A stretch of 64,000 bases of DNA from Metallyticus violacea (Eukaryota > Arthropoda > Insecta > Mantodea > Metallyticidae), in NCBI GenBank assembly GCA_030762175.1, contig CM060843.1:28168501-28232500 (forward strand), written 5' to 3'. Position 1 is the first letter of the stretch. The number at the start of each line of letters is the position of its first letter. Both the position numbers and the translations under genes were made by a program. This document shows positions 60,777 through 64,000 of the stretch, one piece after another. Below the pieces are notes generated by a model. The model saw only the letters and a list, made by a program, of their open reading frames with translations, did no database searches and was not told the DNA's origin.

Positions 60777-61652
60777 ATGTCTAGGTCATCCTATATCGAG
60801 GATTGCTTACATTTTTTGAGTTTACTAAAGAAAGTTGACCGTTCGGCATATTCTGATAAACTTCAGGTCACTATCGATGTGACGACACTCTATACTAACA
60901 TTCCCCATCTTGAAGGATTAGCTGCTGTTAGACATTTCTTGGGCTCTCGAGCACCTCCTCATACCCTATCCACAGATTTCATTTGTCACCTTGCTTATCT
61001 GGTTCTCACTCGCAGTGCGTTTAGTTTTGATAATAAATATTATCTACAAATTAAAGGTACTGCAATGGGCACCAGAATGGCACCGTCTTATGCCAATCTT
61101 TTTATGGCTCGCTTAGAGGAGGAATTTCTTAAGTTAGAACCTTTGGCACCATTATTATGGCTGAGATATATTGATGATATATACGTGCTTTGGACTCATG
61201 GCTCAGAATCTCTCGAGCAGTTCCTTACTAATCTTAACTCCAAATTTTCAGTTAAGTTCACTTCTTCTGTCTCTCCCAATGCTGCTACGTTCCTAGATAT
61301 TGATATTTCTTTATGCAATGACTCTATTCTTACGTCTGTGCACATTCGGCCTACCAATTTACAACAGTATCTTCATTTTGATAGCTGTCATCCCTTGCAT
61401 ATCAAAAGATCTATTCCTTTTTCTCTTTCAATCCGTGGTCATGGTCTTTGTAACAACTTTTCATCTCTTGACAAGTATATTAAAAACCTAGTTCAATACT
61501 TCCAAGACCAAAATTATCCTTCCGCTCTTTTAAAATCCCGTATAATCCCAGCGCACAAAACTTTCCAATGCAAACCTAAAACCTCTAACAAGAACTTCAT
61601 CAACCTTGTTACTACTTACGTGCCTGAATTGAAAGCATCAGACCTATTTTGA
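60777..61652 (+). CDS. Penelope-like reverse transcriptase domain, open segment
   Basis: An open frame of 291 codons to TGA at 61650; the frame is open upstream to about 60582, so the ATG is not necessarily a start. Visible motifs are VTIDVTTLYTNIPH (catalytic motif A, about residues 31-44), QIKGTAMGTRMAPSYANLF (motif B, about 93-111) and LRYIDDIYVLW (motif C, Y-x-D-D, about 128-138), followed by a thumb-like FLDIDISL segment. The catalytic Asp residues are present. The N-terminal part is in another frame beyond the T run, and the endonuclease domain is in a third, so no full polyprotein can be made. Confidence 0.9.
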   Translation: MSRSSYIEDCLHFLSLLKKVDRSAYSDKLQVTIDVTTLYTNIPHLEGLAAVRHFLGSRAPPHTLSTDFICHLAYLVLTRSAFSFDNKYYLQIKGTAMGTRMAPSYANLFMARLEEEFLKLEPLAPLLWLRYIDDIYVLWTHGSESLEQFLTNLNSKFSVKFTSSVSPNAATFLDIDISLCNDSILTSVHIRPTNLQQYLHFDSCHPLHIKRSIPFSLSIRGHGLCNNFSSLDKYIKNLVQYFQDQNYPSALLKSRIIPAHKTFQCKPKTSNKNFINLVTTYVPELKASDLF

Positions 61653-61675
61653 AAGAATGTCACGATAGTTAGTTA

Positions 61676-62218
61676 ATGCACTCATCTTTAAATGATTTTT
61701 CTAAATTTGTACCCCGCCTTACTTTTAGAACACCCCCTAACCTTAAAAGTGTATTTCGCCGAAACCTATCTCCTCCGAATTTACCACGTCTCTTTGCTGG
61801 TTCATATCCTTGCCAACGCCCTAAATGTAAAACCTGTGCACTAATTATGCCTTGCCATTTATTCCACAGCCCTAATTTATCCAAAGAATTTAACATTTCT
61901 TCATTTGCTACCTGTTCTTCCAAGAACGTCGTATATATGTTATCTTGTAGGCTTTGCAAAGCATTTTATATTGTTTTAACTTCTACTGTTGTTTCGCTAC
62001 GTATGAACAATCATAGACGTTCTGTTAAAACCAAATCTCCCTTGCCGGTTGCCCAACATACCTTATCTCACTGTAAGCATTTTGATGATGCTTTTAATTT
62101 AACACTTATTGATGCGTTACCTACACATAGCTCTGAAAGTTTACTCAGAGATAGGGAAATGGCAGATATAGTTTTACACAAAGCGCGTATACCACCTGGT
62201 TTAAATCTTACCTATTAA
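61676..62218 (+). CDS. Penelope-like GIY-YIG endonuclease domain, degraded active site
   Basis: A 180-codon frame. The N-terminal linker holds CQRPKCKTCALI, a Cys-rich stretch typical of Penelope-like elements (C-x4-C-x2-C). The domain reads VVYMLSCRLCKAFYIVLTST, then VSLRMNNHRRSV, PVAQH, H.KHFDD and ESLLRDREM. Relative to the usual pattern (.Y.I.C..C...YIG.T...L..R...H), the Gly of YIG is Val and the first Arg position is Asn. The His of NHR and the later Glu are kept. Nicking activity is doubtful. Confidence 0.85.
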   Translation: MHSSLNDFSKFVPRLTFRTPPNLKSVFRRNLSPPNLPRLFAGSYPCQRPKCKTCALIMPCHLFHSPNLSKEFNISSFATCSSKNVVYMLSCRLCKAFYIVLTSTVVSLRMNNHRRSVKTKSPLPVAQHTLSHCKHFDDAFNLTLIDALPTHSSESLLRDREMADIVLHKARIPPGLNLTY

Positions 62219-62481
62219 TTTTTTCCCCACGCTCTTATTTCTAGTTTCATCTGTTTCCATGCATAACGTTACCTTCGATACTCAATATTTACTTTTATCA
62301 CCTTCATTTGTCTTCTTGCCATAGAAGAATTCGACGAGTTCGAAAAATAGGTTTTCAAGTGTGACTTTCTCTTAGTGTTTTACCCTTTCTACCGTTATAA
62401 TTACTGTTAATTTGTTACATTGTTAATATTGTTACTTTATTTTTATTTTTATTTTATATTGTATATATATATATACACACA

Positions 62482-63174
62482 CAGAGGGTGCCAAAAAGTA
62501 TACACACTTCAAGCAAAGAAAAAACTGTGCTAACATAACAAAACTGAACTCACACAAACAGAAAATAATGAGCACTAATTATCTTAGACTTTTATAGTTA
62601 CAACAGTTGCTTAAAATGCGTTGATAAACTTCTGAGGACGTTGAACTACTAATTCAGCAACTTTTGCGAAAATCCTCAGCGATTGCAGCACATACCGTTT
62701 CAATTTCTTCCCGAAGTGCTGTCAGTGTAGCTGGTTTTCTACGGTATACAACATCCTTAAGAGTTCCCCATAGGTAGAAGTACAACCGCGGTTCTGTTCT
62801 GTACACAGGTCTCCATTGCCTTTGAACAGCAACAGCATTCTCGGTTTTCCAATACCACTTCAAAATTGCTTTCTGCTGTTCAAATGATAATCCTGGCTCC
62901 ATTTTGTTGTAGCAACACTAGCATAACGTAATCTGTTTATAGAACATCATACGATAGTCTTGGTTGCATTTGTTCATTGTAGATTTACGATAATCTTGAC
63001 TTCATTTGTTCATTGTTGATTTACTTGTCACGTAGCAATGCTATCATAATTTATGTGAATCACATCTGTTTACAGAACATCATACTACACATTACTGTTG
63101 TGTTTGGTCCAACTTTGAAATATATTAAATAGATATGTACTGTGAAAGTATGTATATCTTTTTGGCACCCTCGG
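62482..63174 (-). mobile_element. Internally deleted Tc1-like transposon, 'GAGGGTGCC' family, copy 4
   Basis: The ends are CAGAGGGTGCCAAAAAGTAT and CTTTTTGGCACCCTCGG. The minus-strand frame 62654-62902 begins MEPGLSFEQQKAILKWYWKT and jumps from RPVYRTEPR to LYFYLWGTLKDVVYRRKPAT, followed by LREEIETVCAAIAED. The catalytic Asp regions are gone. It inserted beside a (TA)n(CA)n repeat at 62461-62483. Confidence 0.9.
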
Positions 63175-64000
63175 TGTATATATAAACAATACCCACCAAG
63201 AGACCAACTTTTTGAGTCAACAAAAAAGATAAAATAACGTAATGAATTTAATGAAACTCTTTTTCCGCATGCGAAGTTTTAGCAGAACTGAATAGCTTTC
63301 GTATCTTTGGTCCTGACTCTCACAATTACACAAATGCAAAAGTAATTTGTTATTTTCAATATTTTTGGCCTTCCTCCTAAGAACTCAGCAAACTCAAAAT
63401 GACAATAGTATATAAATAAATGTATACCTACGAAAAATTACTTCAATGTAATTTTACAAGTATTCCTAAAAATTACAACTTCAAGGAAATTTGGTAAAGT
63501 ATTGCCAACATGCGTTCCCTGATTGAACGTATTGACATGGACAAACTATGCATGGTAATAACAAACAGCTTGACAAATGTCAGTAGTACATTTTTTTAAT
63601 ACTTTTCCACCCTAATGAGGATACTAATTATGTTGCTTACATTTTTAAGTTAGTACTTTCTACCATACATTTGCTATGCAGCTTATAAATGGGTTGCATT
63701 CCAAGGCTAATCGCATAACATATTGCGTTGCACAGCAAATACGGACAGAATTTCTAAACTTAGCAAATTGTTCATCGGAACTCTGGAATTTGAGAAGTTT
63801 TTCTGCCTCCAGAGCCGGTGCTGACTCACTTGGAAATGGTTGAAAGCTGCTGTAAGAGCAACTACAGTATGGAGGTCTGTTTCAATTAGACAGTTTCCAG
63901 TATATTAAATAGATTATGACTACCTGCAGTAACATGCTCGTTGCATAACTGAGAAAAAGACTCGCCCGTAAGGACTTAGCATCGTCATAACACTCCTCAC
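63175..64000. other. No gene recognised
   Basis: AT-rich until 63700, then more balanced; nothing recognised. Confidence 0.4.

Larger units (their letters stand above)
59780..62345 (+). mobile_element. Penelope-like retroelement, degraded
   Basis: A single-orientation element with reverse transcriptase followed by a GIY-YIG endonuclease, the order specific to Penelope-like elements. Coding traces start near 59790 (LNQKHLRKLSRLYLQYLREG), shift frame near 59925 (NLLRPFKFYSV), meet an A run at 60089 in the KG.NFAP position (FAPTPKFNRLKF follows), and continue as MFINRFLTSISDSKFLDKIT (60287). The element then crosses a 43 T run and runs through the reverse transcriptase. The endonuclease is one frame off. 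The 3' flank holds GAAGAATTCGACGAGTTCGA at about 62324. No pseudo-LTR pair was recognised. Confidence 0.9.

Noticed and set aside
1..64000. CRISPR arrays, phage genes, bacterial defence systems or operons
   Set aside because: No regularly spaced repeats or dense same-strand coding; the SINEs, mariners and microsatellites show animal DNA.

Overview
The window reads as intergenic DNA from a large, AT-rich arthropod genome. It is most probably a hemimetabolous insect; a cockroach or termite would fit the transposable-element mix, but that is inference from the element families and not proven here. There are no prokaryotic operons, no ribosome binding sites, no CRISPR array and no convincing complete host gene. 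Almost everything recognisable is a mobile-element remnant: mariner/Tc1-type DNA transposons, two main tRNA-derived SINE families (called SINE-1 and SINE-2 here), pieces of LINEs, one Penelope-like element, and simple repeats. Open reading frames are short and mostly fortuitous.

Layout: 0-4.4 kb is a purine-rich block with one coiled-coil open frame, an imperfect ~120 bp tandem repeat and a motif array, possibly part of an LTR-type element. From 5.2 to 17.9 kb lies a dense transposon graveyard: six mariner-like copies, one deleted Tc1-like copy, four SINE copies (two nested inside the first mariner) and a 78 bp hairpin element. From 18.5 to 34.7 kb are LINE fragments, deleted DNA transposons, an inverted-repeat pair, a mariner carrying a SINE-2 and a 200 bp tandem duplication. 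34.7-40 kb is quiet AT-rich DNA ending in a candidate first coding exon on the minus strand. 41.1-44.0 kb is a three-level nest: a DDE transposase gene broken by a mariner that is itself broken by a SINE-2. 44.4-53.9 kb holds a variant SINE, a LINE tail, a TATA/initiator block, another deleted Tc1-like element and a SINE-2 inside a SINE-1. 56.8-62.3 kb holds a second TATA block, a minus-strand pseudogene of a repeat-borne insect protein family split by a SINE-1, and a Penelope-like element with reverse transcriptase and a degraded GIY-YIG endonuclease. A fourth deleted Tc1-like copy lies at 62.5-63.2 kb.

The elements do not form a pathway; their interest is chronological. Seven SINE insertions keep recognisable target-site duplications, and both nesting orders occur (SINE-1 in SINE-2 at 6.4 kb, SINE-2 in SINE-1 at 53.5 kb), so the two families were active over overlapping periods. 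Four copies of one Tc1-like family have each lost the catalytic middle of the transposase with different breakpoints. I did not find a convincing new biological system. The most useful leads are the conserved 3' stem-loop of SINE-1, the chimeric SINE at 44.4 kb, the Penelope-like element with altered GIY-YIG residues, and the possible host exon at 40.0 kb.
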